A stretch of 64,000 nucleotides of DNA, from positions 3,286,001 through 3,350,000 of the forward strand of contig JAJFZO010000566.1 of assembly GCA_021397835.1 (NCBI GenBank), read 5' to 3'. The notes under the pieces are model-generated. The model was not told the DNA's origin. It worked only from the letters and a program-made list of their open reading frames with translations, and ran no database searches. Position numbers and translations under genes: made by a program. Positions 10,485 through 23,600 of this stretch are shown here, piece after piece. How positions within the stretch are numbered: the stretch's first letter is position 1; each line of letters begins with the position of its first letter. Source of the DNA: Moringa oleifera (lineage: Eukaryota; Streptophyta; Magnoliopsida; Brassicales; Moringaceae).

Positions 10485-13400
10485 ATGCTATTTCGATTAG
10501 GGTTATTCTTTGCTGTGCTTTGGCTACTTTCAGTCCCGTCTCATGCAGCTGTTTCAAGCATAGATCTAGGCGCAGAATGGCTGAAAGTGGCGGTCGTGAA
10601 CCTAAAAGCGGGACAGAGCCCGATCTCTATCGCGATTAACGAGATGTCCAAGCGCAAATCCCCAGCTTTAGTCGCATTTCAATCTGATACTCGCCTACTT
10701 GGGGAAGAAGCTGCCGGGATAGTGGCTCGGTATCCGCACAAAGTCTATTCCCAACTCAGGGACATGATAGGGAAACCTTATAAACATGTTAAGGCTGTCA
10801 TTGATTCAATGTACTTACCATTTGATATTGTGGAAGATTCAAGAGGTGCTGTTGGCATTAAGATTGATGATAACACTTCTATTTATTTGGTTGAGGAGCT
10901 GTTGGCTATGATTTTGAGATATGCTGCAAATTTAGCAGAGTTCCATTCAAAAATGCCAGTAAAGGATGCAATTATTTCAGTTCCACCATATTTTGGGCAA
11001 ACGGAGCGAAAGGGGTTACTTCAAGCTGCACAGTTGGCTGGAGTCAATGTGCTTTCTTTGATGAATGAGCACTCCGGCGCCGCGTTACAGTATGGGATTG
11101 ATAAAGATTTCTCCAATGGCTCGAGGCATGTTATATTTTATGACATGGGTGCAAGCAGCACTTATGCAGCATTAGTCTATTTCTCAGCCTATAGTGCTAA
11201 GGAGTATGGCAAGACTGTTTCAATCAACCAGTTTCAGGTAAACCTGCATCCAGTAAGGATGTTAGCTTCAGTTTGGTGCTGTTTTGAATATCTGAATCTG
11301 AATGAGGAAAAAAATTTTCTCTTGATTTTTTAACAAGAAGAAGAAGAGAGATCAGTTTTGAACAAATAACTTTTATCTTGTAGCCTCTCTTTTGATTTTA
11401 AGAGAATTTCAATCACATTTTGGCAAATTTTGTTCTATGGATGAGCGTTGGATGGTGGTTTCAATCTTTACTGGTCATGAATGAGTGTTATTATTGTTTG
11501 CTGTAAAGATGATTTATGCATGCACATCTATGCCCAATCTTCCATTTAAGTTGTATGATTAGCATATGCGCTTATTCTTTGATCATGTTTTGCGTATATT
11601 CCTGTTTGGTGCATGATTAATTCTGCTGCTAGTTGTGTACTTGCATGCCTCAGTACTTAATCTGCTTGTTAAAACTTACTGTTTGCACAGGTGAAGGATG
11701 TCAGATGGGACCCAGAACTTGGAGGTCAGAATATGGAGTTGCGATTGGTAGAATATTTTGCTGATGAGTTTAATAAACAAGTAGGAAATGGAATTGATGT
11801 CAGGAAGTTCCCAAAGGCGATGGCTAAACTGAAGAAACAGGTTAAACGCACAAAAGAGATTCTAAGTGCAAACACTATAGCTCCAATATCTGTTGAATCC
11901 CTCTATGATGATCGAGATTTCAGGTATGAAAAGTTAAAGAAACTATTTCTTTGCTCCATTAAGGTTATGATAAATGGTCACTATTCATGGGAAGTGTAAA
12001 TTGAGACTGTGGAACATGTCCAAAAGAGCATGTTGTCTAATGGCTTTACTAAGTTGCGGAATTATTTGTTTTTCAATGTAGCATCATAACAATTCCTATG
12101 TACCAAGAGTCACTAGAAGTAACGAAAACTTGCTAAGGCATCATGTAAAAGATTCAAATTCGTATTTTCAAAAGGGGAAAGAAGTTTTCTTATTGGACCG
12201 AACATATGCTTCTGCAATAATTGATTAAACCTTTTTAAGGTACACCAGTTAGTAAATTTGTATATCCACTTATGTGGGCACATGGATTACTCCTTAGTAG
12301 AATTATCAGATCTATCATCCCTATAGCTGGAGCTGTAGGCTTGGTTTTAAGGCCTGATGAGAAGCTGCTGGTTTAAAATTTGGGCTTCCTGCTGCATTGG
12401 TGTTATGAGGCTGAAAGGCTATTGACATGTTCTATAATTGATCTAGAGTACAAAAGGAGCTATGCTATTTCTTGGGACTTATGAATGTGGTTGCCTTATC
12501 GTTATTCTTCATATATTATTGCTGCTCCAGCATTTTTTCACCAGCCCCTTCTTTTGTGTTTGCATATGTATGCGTGATGCTTTTTTATCACATGTCCTGC
12601 TGTATATTTTATTCCATATTTTATTTCCTCAGCCTATTAATATACATTTGTTTTTCCATTGCAACATTCAGAGTTTTGCATATGGTGCTTGACTTAGGTA
12701 ATGAACTCAATATAGTTGATATGCATGCATGAGACCTTTTCTTCCTCTTTCAGGAGCACCATAACCCGTGAGAAGTTTGAAGAACTCTGTGAAGATCTAT
12801 GGGATAGATCTCTTGCACCTTTAAAAGAAGTGCTTAAGCATTCAGGCCTAAGATTGGATGAAATATATGCCGTTGAATTGATAGGTGGTGCTACTAGAGT
12901 GCCAAAGTTGCAGGTTTGGATATTCTTTCTTTTGCATGCTCTCTTGAGTCAAAGAAATGTATGAATGCATTAATTGCTTCACACTATTAACGTAGAATAA
13001 TCAGTTCTGCATAGAGTTTCAGGTGTCATTCCATTATCAGACCATTTTGATTTCACTTCTGTTGTTTACTATTGTTATATCTTTAGCTTTGATCATATTT
13101 TTTAAAATTTTTGTCTTCCCTTTCGTATTTGGTGAAATTATCTTTGTAAACAGATTTGTTAATTTGATCAAATCTGTGCATCATCCTTAAGCCATGTGAA
13201 ATTTAGTTGATTTAACCTGATGAACGTGCTGGGCATACTTGTAAGAATTTCTGCACATGCTTCATTTTCATTTTGGGAAACTTTTATTTGGGCAGTGACT
13301 GCCTTTCGAGGATAACAACAATAATCGCCTGCAATAGAATTTAAGCTGTGTTTAGTCCTTAACAGTTATGTTTCTATGAGCAAAAGGTTAGGATCTTATA

Positions 13401-16400
13401 CATTTTTTTTTATCAGAAACATATTGTATATATGTGTTATGTACATAGCACCAATGGGGTGCAGCTCTTTACATGTATAGTTAGCCTTTAGAGGATAGGA
13501 TATCTATAAATCTACTGAATCCTACTCACATACAAACGAAGTACCCAATACCCACAATTTCAAGGTACAAAACCAGTGATCCCTGACCAATTCCACTGGC
13601 GTCTCAATCCTCTCAGGAGCCCTTTTATTTCTTTCTCGCCATATCGTCCAAAAAATCATTAGAGGTATCATTCTAATATCTTTCTTCTCTCCTTAGTGAC
13701 TCTTAAGCCTGCCGAAGCTTAAGCTCCTATCTTACATGCTGACATTTACAATTGAAGATGCATGTTTGGTTTTCATTTGAAACTGAGAGATATGTACTAT
13801 AAACTTAGCAAAATGATTTAGCTCTTCGGTTCTGTAGATCCAAGTCTCTTTAGTGGATGAAATGCAATTTTACTTGAGATGCCCTTTCACCTATAACAGA
13901 ACAAGCTCCAGGAATTTCTTGGAAAGCAAGAGCTGGGCAAACATCTGGATGCTGATGAAGCTATTGTTCTTGGTGCGGCATTGCATGCTGCAAATTTAAG
14001 TGATGGAATCAAGTTGAATCGTAGGCTAGGAATGATCGATGGTTCTCCCTATGGTTATGCGGTTGAATTAGATGGACCAGATCTCATGAAAGATGAGAGC
14101 ACGAGGCTGTTACTTGTACAGCGTATGAAAAAACTCCCTAGTAAGGTAAGTAGCATAATACATGAGTCCATAATATAAGTGGTGGTAAAATGACATAAAG
14201 TGATGATATCAGAGGTTAACAGCTTTCCTTTTGCTTCTGGTTAATTAATGATGTCTGCATATGATTCTATGACAGATGTTCAGGTCCATTATCCATAACA
14301 AAGATTTTGAAGTATCACTTGCTTATGAAAGTAAAGAACTTTTACCCCCTGGTGTTACCTCCCCTGTGTTTGCACAGTATGCAGTGTCTGGTCTGGCAGA
14401 TGCAAGTGAGAAGTAAGAAGACCATTTCTTGGAATTTATACAGATTTCTGAGCTTCTCAGTGTCTTCACTTAGCAGCAATATTTCTTTTGGCTATGCAAC
14501 AATGTTGTATGAGCTCTGACACATATTTCCTGTGCTTGTTTCATTCTTATTTTCTAGGTATTCATCTAGGAATCTGTCCTCTCCCATCAAGGCGAATCTT
14601 CACTTCTCCCTCAGTAGAAGTGGAGTTCTTTCTTTAGATAGAGCTGATGCTGTTATTGAAATATCAGAATGGGTTGAAGTTCCCAAAAAGAATTTGACTG
14701 TTGAGAATACAACAGCTGCTTCATCCAACATATCAGTTGAAGCTGCAGCTAAAAACGCTTCAGAAGACAGCAATGAGAAGTTGGAGTCAGATGGTGTGAG
14801 TGGTAATGCGTCAAATTCTAGTATGGAAGAACCAAGTGCTGTGGATCTTGGCACAGAAAGAAAGCTGAAAAAACGGACATTCAGGGTCCCACTAAAGGTG
14901 TAAACAAACTGCCTGCATTAGAATTTTCTCCTCACTTTGCAGTTGTTTTGTGCTTTATCCTTACTAAAAGTGCTTCTTTTATTGAGTTAATCTGTCTTTT
15001 CCTTTCTTGTTTTTCACATTTATCATACATTGATTACAGATAGTAGAGAAAACAGTGGGACCTGGAATGCCTCTTTCAAAAGAGTCTCTTGCTGAAGCTA
15101 AAGGTAAATTAGAAGCATTGGACAAGAAGGACGCCGAGCGAAGAAGAACTGCAGAGTTGAAAAATAACCTTGAAGGATATATATATGCTACTAAAGAAAA
15201 GGTAAGCCTAACTGATCGTTATTTGTTGTCATGTGCTTGTTGCTTTTTATTTCTTTCCTCTTTTTATTTTTTTTATTTTTTGCCCATGTTTAGCATTAAA
15301 TGTCGTGGTTTCCTTAAGAATCTCATGTTGTGTTTGACCTTCAAAATGACTTTTTAAACCTTCTTTTATTATTATTTTAACCTTCATGACACCCTTGAAT
15401 TTTACTTCATTAATTTCTTCTAACATTAAGTTGCTTTGTTTAAATTGGACCATCTGCTTACAATTTAAGTTTTTGCCTTATAATGTTTGTTGCTTGTACA
15501 GCTTGAAACATCTGAGGAGTTGGCCAAGATATCTAGTACTGAAGAACGCCAATCCTTTATTGAAAAACTTGATGAGGTTAGCCTTTTCCTCTCCCCTTCT
15601 CCACCCAATTTCTTGCGTAGTGCTTTTGAGTTTTGATAGTCATTTAGCTATTTTATATATTTTGAGAGGAGTATTCTGTGTTCTTCAGGTGCAAGACTGG
15701 CTGTATACCGATGGTGAAGATGCTAATGGTACAGAGTTCCAGGAACGCCTAGACTCGTTAAAAGCTATTGGTGACCCAATATTTTTCAGGTCTGCCCAAT
15801 TTCTTTTTTCTTGGGTTTAAGTTTCTGTTTAGTTGGAATATCTCTCTCTTTTTTTGTGAGCAATGAAAGTTTTGAAAAAGCTAAGAATTGATTACCTTAC
15901 GTAACCTTCCCATTGATATGTAGATTGGAGGAGCTTACTGCACGACCAGCAGCAGCCGAATATGCTAAAAGATACCTCGGTGAACTGCAACAGGTATATA
16001 AAAGGAAGAAACAAAATTGAATTGATTGGCATAGCGTAGTGGTTGTGTTTCTAGTGATTTGGAATATGGTCTCATCCATCTGCAAAATGGTAAATCAATA
16101 TTGGTGTTGTGACCTGAAAAATGTTAAATTCTTTTGACACCATCGCGATAGACTCTATGTCTGGTTTTGGTACGTGCATTGATACTTGTAACTTGGAGGT
16201 ATGATCCAAAACAGTGCATCACCATTTGACCACAATTTCCAAATCATAGTTCTGTGGAATCTTCCTTCCTCTTCATTCTTTTTTTGTTGGTTAATTGATG
16301 AGGTTGAATTAGAATATTTAAGATATCTAATTGTAAGTTTAAAGGGAAACAATTCTATGAGATTTAAATATCAAAACGAATTAGATGATTTATAACATTC

Positions 16401-19400
16401 CATTACAGTTTGAGGAAGTGTGTATTACTCCACTTATTCCACTTAACATCCCTTCATGAACCATCTTCCTGTTAATATAAATGGTTGGCATCCAAGGTTG
16501 GAAAAGGTTTTCACTTTTCATTAAAGTGCTTTTTGAAAGTTTGTCCAAATTATTCTATTTACCGAATTAATAATATCAAAAGCTAGAGATCTCACAAAGA
16601 GCAGTTATTGGCTTAAAAGTTAACAAAGATAGCTCATTTGATGCATTGTCTTTTACGCTAAGATTAATATTTCTTATTGTGGTTGACAGGAACCAAGAGT
16701 GAGAATAAAAGAAAAAAAGAGGTCCCTGAAGGACGATGTCAAGGATAGCATGAATAGAGCAAATATATTGTTAATTAATAATCTTTCCCCTTATTTGTTT
16801 GTTTCTGGTTTCCTACTTTCTAGTAGTTGATTAATATTCTTATTTTCTGTTTTCTGGTTCAGTACTCTGTAGTAGTTGCAAGTATTCTTCTTCTTTCGCC
16901 TTCTCCTCTCTGCTTTTCTCAACACCGCATGAGTGCAGGCTTAGAAATATCTTGGAGCTAGTTCACAAGTAGGGACATCAGCTGTTTTCTCAAAGCTATG
17001 CAAAATTTGCTTGAACTGAAGTTAATGGGTCTCTAGTTGATGTAGGATAAATAGGAAAATACGAAGGAATTAGGGATTTTGTAAAAATTATGGTTTAGGA
17101 AGTAGAAAGAAGGAGAAGAAAAGAACAAAGCAAGACCTCGGACCTTAGACAAAACACGGAGAACTTTCAAATTATAACATAACAAGTCTGTCTCAAACAT
17201 TAAGGTGGCCTAAGTACTTACAGCCACCAAATACTCGTAGAAATAGGAAATTTAAAGGTCTATTAAGATCTAAATCCATTAAAATGAACTACATAACAAG
17301 GGAAAATAAGAAAAAGGAAATTCATCTTGCTTCCTAACTTCAGGACTTATGCCTAGAATAATTCTTCCTGAAATCTTTAATCAGTGCAGCATTGCTAGTT
17401 GTTTGGTTTCCAGGCTTTATCAAGTTTGAGAAGTCTACATATTCAAATAAATGTTTAGTCTGGGCATCCACTCTAGTGCTATACATAGAGCCCATTGCCA
17501 GCCTCATTGCATTTTCTTTCTATCTTTATGTTGAGTCATTTTCAGTTCATCTTCTTGAATATTGATGTTAAGTGGAGAATGCACTTATGAGAGCAATATG
17601 TACCCAGCAGGAAAATAGGGAAAAAGAAAAGGAATCTTCTGGGGAAAGAAAAAAAGTCTATCTGAAAACATCCATCTGGCTGATTTGTTAACGTGGATAT
17701 TAGCCTCAACTTGATTGGTTTGGTATATCTATTAGTAATAGGTCATAGCATGGTAAGTGGTGTGTCTTCTATCAAAAAAGAAAAATAGGTGTGTCGTCCT
17801 TTCAAGACACCCAAGACATCCTCCTTTTCACCTTCCATAAACCCAAGGTTCATGTGCCTGTTTTCTTTGGTATTTATTATCCAACTTAGTCTTAGATGAG
17901 AGACTGATTGCCCATACTTGTAAATCTATGAAGAATCTGTTATGGAATATAGGTAATCTTGTTTACTGCCTTCCAAATTGGCATTTTGCATTCCTCATGG
18001 ATTTGCCTTACATTGTGTTTAAGTTGTTCCATGGCAACGCTACTATTTTGTGACAACTGAAAATTGTTACATATTTTTGTCAGTATTTGGGCATTGTTTG
18101 TTTTGCCAAAGACTCTGGTAGGACTAATTTTTTTAATATTTTGACTGATCTGCAGATTGTACGTGACTGGGAGGTAGACAAACCTTGGCTTCCGAAAGAT
18201 AGAATAGATGAGGTATTTGTTCACACTTAATAGACTTGGCCTATGATATTTTCTTGGATTTGCTAGAAGTTGAACTATATTTCTTTATTGACGCTCATGC
18301 TGAAATTTTGGAACTCTATTTCCAGGTTATAAAAGATGCTGACAAGCTCAAAAGTTGGTTGGATGAGATGGATGCTGAGCAGAAGAAGTGAGTTGTTTTA
18401 ATTGCTCTATATGAGCATCATTTTACTTTTCTTGGGCTGTGGTTTCTTATATCAATGCATACATATATATACACACCTATACATATATGTACTAACATGT
18501 GCATTTATAGATATTGATGTATTGTTGTGAAAAATTTGCATAACTACAATTTGGTTGTTCTCGATACTGTATGGTCTGGTCTTGCCAAGCATGCATTGAG
18601 ACTTACGGGAGATTATTTATCCTTCTCTTTTGTAGACTGGTAGCTTTTTGATGTTCCAGTGGATCAAAAGATTCTCTTTCTATCATATAATGTTGCTTGG
18701 TGTACACCCTTGCAAAAATCCATTAATTTCTCTTCAAATGTCTCCTTTGCTGTGGCTTTCTATATTCAGTATTTGATGTTAACAGTTGCATGAGCTAACG
18801 TGGATCAATTTGGTCTTCTGTTTGAAGATTGTTTTAACTTCCATATTGACTTTCTGACTGGGCTATGTTATTTAGCCACTTAGATATTATGAACTTTTGT
18901 GTAATTTCCAACCAGGTCCTTGGGAATTTTCGTTCTTGCAGATTTCTCTTGTAATTTCTTGCAAAAATATCAGGGATTTGTAACTGCTGTTATACTAACT
19001 AGTTTTTGCTGTGTTATCTTTCAGAACTTCTCCATTTAGCAAACCAGTTTTCACCTCTGATGAAGTGTTCGGGAAGGTGTTCAATCTGCAGGATAAGGTA
19101 ATGATATGAAGTTTTCATCCTTTTGTCAATAGACTGAATGAGTACGTGTTGGAATTATTTTGCCAAATTTATGCAACTACTTATCTGTCATGATTTTCTT
19201 AGATTGCAAGCATTAAAAGAATCCCCAAGCCAAAGCCAAAGATCGAGAAGCCTGTAACGAATGAAACTGTCGAAGCAGAGAATGAGAAGGATTCCAACTC
19301 GGCTTCTGAGGAGAAGTCTTCTGAGAATTCAACCCAAGATGTTGAACAAGCAGCTGACTCAGCTGGTGAAAAGGTTGATGGCACAGCCAGTGAAAGAACT

Positions 19401-19433
19401 GATGAAGAAACCAAGGCTCACGATGAGTTATGA
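10485..19433 (+). CDS. HSP70-17: ER-lumen Hsp70 of the GRP170/HYOU1 class (HSP70-17 type), 14 coding exons
   Basis: Exons: 10485-11237, 11691-11923, 12754-12913, 13900-14145, 14276-14412, 14558-14897, 15040-15201, 15502-15576, 15689-15789, 15924-15993, 18156-18212, 18326-18387, 19025-19097, 19203-19433. They total 2,700 nt and 899 residues, all in frame. Residues 1-22 are a clear signal peptide (MLFRLGLFFAVLWLLSVPSHA). The Hsp70 ATPase domain follows, starting with IDLGAEWLKVAVV and including YDMGASSTYAALV and ELIGGATRVPKLQ. A long substrate-binding and helical lid region comes next, interrupted by an acidic loop with six N-glycosylation sequons (residues 555-598). The protein ends AHDEL, an HDEL retrieval signal. 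It should act in the ER lumen as a large Hsp70 that folds secretory proteins and exchanges nucleotide on BiP, as known for GRP170/Lhs1. A 3' splice site at 10435-10436 suggests a leader intron just before the ATG. Intron 10 is 2.2 kb; intron 3 holds a LINE fragment. Confidence 0.96.
13403..13692 (-). mobile_element. 5'-truncated LINE (non-LTR retrotransposon) remnant, antisense in an intron
   Basis: Read on the minus strand, the segment from about 13690 encodes a short open stretch including FWTIWRERNKRAPERIETP and then a stop. This matches the FWxxWRERNxR motif found at the end of plant LINE polyproteins, after the reverse transcriptase. A 3' tail follows with GCACCCCATTGGTGC-type sequence and an A-run, seen as T at 13403-13411 on the plus strand. 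The shape, with only the 3' end present and a poly(A) tail, is that of a dead-on-arrival LINE copy. It sits in intron 3 (12914-13899) of the Hsp70 gene, opposite to transcription. Target-site duplications were not found. Confidence 0.75.
15994..18155 (+). other. Long intron 10 of the ER Hsp70 gene
   Basis: This 2.16-kb intron is by far the longest of the gene. It contains no convincing coding segment. The stretch from about 16680 to 17650 differs in texture from its flanks and may be an old insertion, but no terminal repeats or protein motif were recognised. Confidence 0.5.
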
Positions 19434-20695
19434 TCATGTAGGATTCGGCACTGATCTTCTGAGTTAAAAGTTTACGGATACCTGTAGAGATTTAGTGGAG
19501 ACACTTCTAATGATATCACAAGGTGGAGCAACTAAGAATTCCTCCCCACTCTTACAATTGTTCCTCCATATGGTTACCGGAACTGTTTTATCTCGGGTGG
19601 TTCATAAAATCACTTCTGAAGATTTTTCACCCTATCGATGTTGTCAGTGTACCCATAGCTAAAAGGCATAAGCAGTACTTGTTCCCCAAAGTGGGAGTTT
19701 TGATCATATTTTTATATTGAAGTACACTATATCTGACTATAACCTTCTATGACATATAGTTCTTTGGCAACCTTCTGCAATTGCATGCCGAAGCTCTCTT
19801 ACAATTCCACTAGATGATGAGCTCCTCTCGTTCTATGGGGTATTGAGCAGATGATACATTATGGCTTTATTGATTGGCAGTGGCTCAAAAGAAATATCAA
19901 AAACATTTTCAAAGGAGCACACGTTCCTTTTTTTAATCCTAGATCGTGTAAAAAGCACTCAACTATATCGCTCCTAAAGAAGGCGTACAATGACCTAGGA
20001 GGAGCTTCAATAGACAAGCTAATCGCCCTCGGTACCCATACATGCAGTACAAAGCTCAATAAACTTCACGAGAAATGGAGAAATAATAACAACAAAATCA
20101 ATTTTGAAACAAATAACTTTGAAACCATGTAGCTCAGCAACCATGCTGTTTGACTTTACTCTAGAACCATAACTCACCCATATCTGTGTTTTGACTTTTG
20201 TCATTTACTATTTATCTAATTCCACAAATGATAACCTGTAAACTAAATACCTTCAGCCTCCTACAGGCGGTGGTGTTTAATGATCAGGGGGAGAAGCAGC
20301 TGAAACAAAAATAAAAATGTCGTAAAAATTCTACATCAACAAGAAGGTGACTCCCCATGCTTTCTTAATGTCCTACTTTTCACATGGAGTAACAAAATGC
20401 AAGGCTTATCATCTCCAAAAGCTTCCATCAATTTCCATGCCATGCTACACAGAGAATTCCCATATACAACCTATTAAGGCAAAGGCCTACAGGCATCAAA
20501 TCATTACTGTTAGGAGACTAAAAATCAATATGAACATCTACTGACTACATTAAACCCATGGGAAGCAAGAGCTTCCTTTCCCTAGCTTTTCCTCCTCTAT
20601 CATAAATATACACAAAAGCTATGCTGGTGTGTATTTGGTCATCCACTAACCATCTGAGTATCTTTGGAATCGACCCAGCATTGTAGGGGCTCATC
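19434..20695. other. Convergent 3' ends: Hsp70 3' UTR and agenet-gene 3' UTR
   Basis: The plus-strand Hsp70 gene stops at 19433 and the minus-strand agenet gene stops at 20696, so their 3' UTRs face each other across 1.26 kb. Short open stretches here have no recognisable domains. No separate gene is supported. Confidence 0.6.
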
Positions 20696-23600
20696 TCAAC
20701 CATGGGTGTTCCCTGTTATGCGTCAAGCAGTTAGTTTCAGATGTAATAGTGCTTACCTAAATACCTAACAAAACAGCAAGTACTGAACTATTTTCAAGTC
20801 ATGGAATGTAATATGAAAATTCTGATCTTCACCTCTGGAAGTATTTCTGTTCTGGTTTTTGTGACCTCTGTCATGTGATACGGAAGGGATTTTTGAGATG
20901 ATCAATGAGCTCTGCAGCCCTTCCAGTAGCTGTTAGCAACATATAAGCAGAAGGATGTCAGGATTAGAGGTAAGTGGAGGCAGGCTGTGAGCGTCGTCAA
21001 GTCCACATGATTTACACAATCACAAATCAGAAGACAAGGACTTATTATACATAAATATGAACAGTCATATTTGGTCCTCACTCAAGGTAGCAGCATCCTT
21101 TGCTTAGAAGCTTCTCAAATGCCAAGAACCAGGAAAATCAAAATCAAAGATTGTAAGTGGCCTCACTCAATGTGGCAGCAATTTTAGTTTTCTTGTTCAA
21201 ACAACACACTCCAAACTCTACCAAAAGCAGAACTGACAAGTTACCTAAATCCTGTTTGAACAAAATAAGAATTCTCTAAAATGATAATCGTAATCCAGGT
21301 GGAGCATAAAAAGAAAGACAAACAAAAGTGCAGATCAGGCTTGTTTCCACAGTAGAGAGACATAATAACACAGTGGAAAAACATAACTACCACAAAATAA
21401 GATTAAAAAAAAGGTATTAAATATATGTAGAATAAGATGACTGAACAAAACATTGACCTTCTCCTCAGAATTCAGGAGTTTCGGATACTTACTCTCGATG
21501 TCGGCTGAATTCTGCGGTTAGATCTACGGGGCTCAACAACATCAGGAGTTGATTTTGCAGAATTACCAATGAGGACTTTGCCCTCCTCTATTTTGGCCAA
21601 CTTCCCACCAGCAGGAGCAAGTTTTCCCTTATTAGCCCGTTCAGATTTAGCATTCATTGCTGAAATTTTCTTAGAGGAAGGACCATCAGAAGATACACCA
21701 ACTGAAGAAAATAAGATTGGAGCCTCTGCTTCCTCGGAGATAGAAAAGGATTGCGACTCTAGGTTATGCTTTCCTGATGTACCTTCAACATGGTTTCCAC
21801 TATCCTTGATCTTTGCTGCATGATCCGAAATGGCATCATCTGATGCAACTGAAGCATTCAGTGACTCATCTTTCTGCGGAATAGTTCTACCTGAACCAGT
21901 TTGTGGCTTTCCAGACTTAAGAACCTTAGGCTTGGGCAAACCCACACGTTTTTCCTTTGGCTCACTTTTGGAAGTGTTTTTCCATCCGCGTGATCCTCCT
22001 TGAGGCATCAAGTATTTTGCAAACTTAACTGAATCATTCACCTCATTGGCTTTACTGCTCTGATCTGCCACATAGTGTTTGCTTACATCCATAAATTTTC
22101 TCTTTTTTCCAGGCTTAGGAACGCCAAAAATCACTCTTGATCCTTCTTTTTGTAGACCAGTTCGTATCATCCTAAGTGATTCAGGCTTATTCTCATCTCT
22201 CATGCTCTTACCGATATTAAATGTTTTTTCACTAGCAGATATGTTGAGTAATTGTGGCTGTTGAGGTTTGCCAGATTCTAAAATATCAGCACTCTTCGAA
22301 ATCTTATCCTTCCCTTTCACCTCACCTGCAGGACTTCCTAATCTCGGTCGCTTTTCATTCCGAGTATCACCCTGCTCACCAGATTCAAACTCAGTACAAA
22401 CAAGCAAACTAAAATTTTCTATTATGAAAAGCACAAGTGAGATATCACCTCATGAGAAGAGCTATTATTATCTCTTGAGCTGGACCACTCGATCCATTTA
22501 CCATCCTTCCACATGAGAGAAGGACGAAGATGCCAAGCTTTGACAACTGAAGTTTCCCCTTGAGCTGCAAACAGAACCACAAATGGCTTAATTCTGAAAC
22601 ACAGGGCGCATATGCTACAAAAGGAGCCGTAGTGATCATCCTCATCGATGAAAAGCAATTAATTAGGAATACCTGGAAAATCGACAGTTAAAGTAGTTTC
22701 ATCTTTCTTGCTCTTTTCAGTGATAATTCCTTCCCACCAGCTGTAACATAAAGGAAAATAAGCAGAACTGAAAAAACTTAAGGGTTATAAAAACATGACA
22801 ATAGATGAACAAAGACATCAGTAGTAGTGCAGGCTAAATGACAAATCACATGCATTATAGTTTGCATTGCAAAAGACAACTAATTTAGTTAGTTAGTTAG
22901 TAGCTCTTATGTATCAAATGGACACAAATTTTTAAACCCGAACTGTTCATTCTGTGAACATATACAAAGACAGACAGGGAAACTGCTGACTAGAGTCTCC
23001 CGAATATTAAACTGTTCACTCTGTGAAAATGTACAAAGTTAAGACAGGGAAACCACTAACTAGAGTTGAGTTTACAGGTCAAAAAGAAAATGAATACCAC
23101 ATTCCCAATATTGATTATACACATACGTGTACAAACATGCATCCACACACGGACACACATGTACAATGAAATTTTTGCTCATTATTTAATCTAGAAGGTT
23201 TAACAGTTCTTATACAGGGGTCCACTGAATGAATAGCAATATGTCATTTTTTTTCTGTACACGATCCAAAATACACCTCAGCAGTGCCTGATCCAAAAAA
23301 TGTTATTGAAAAGGGTTGCCTCAACTAGCTGCTAACTACTCAAGCAATATAGCAATAATTATCAGCAAGGTCAAACTTCAGATATCATTTCTTTATAATG
23401 TCTTCAGCATGCTTTTTTCTTGAAGTTCTAGAGCAAAGGATTTGACAGATTCTAAAAAGTTAGATTATAATCTATTTATTATTCTTGGCAGAGCTTAAGA
23501 CAAAAATAAAGGTTCTTGCAAAATTTTATTCAATCTACTGAAACTTCATAAATGATTTCAGCACACATGAACGTCAGAACTTAAGTCAACCATGCCTTGA

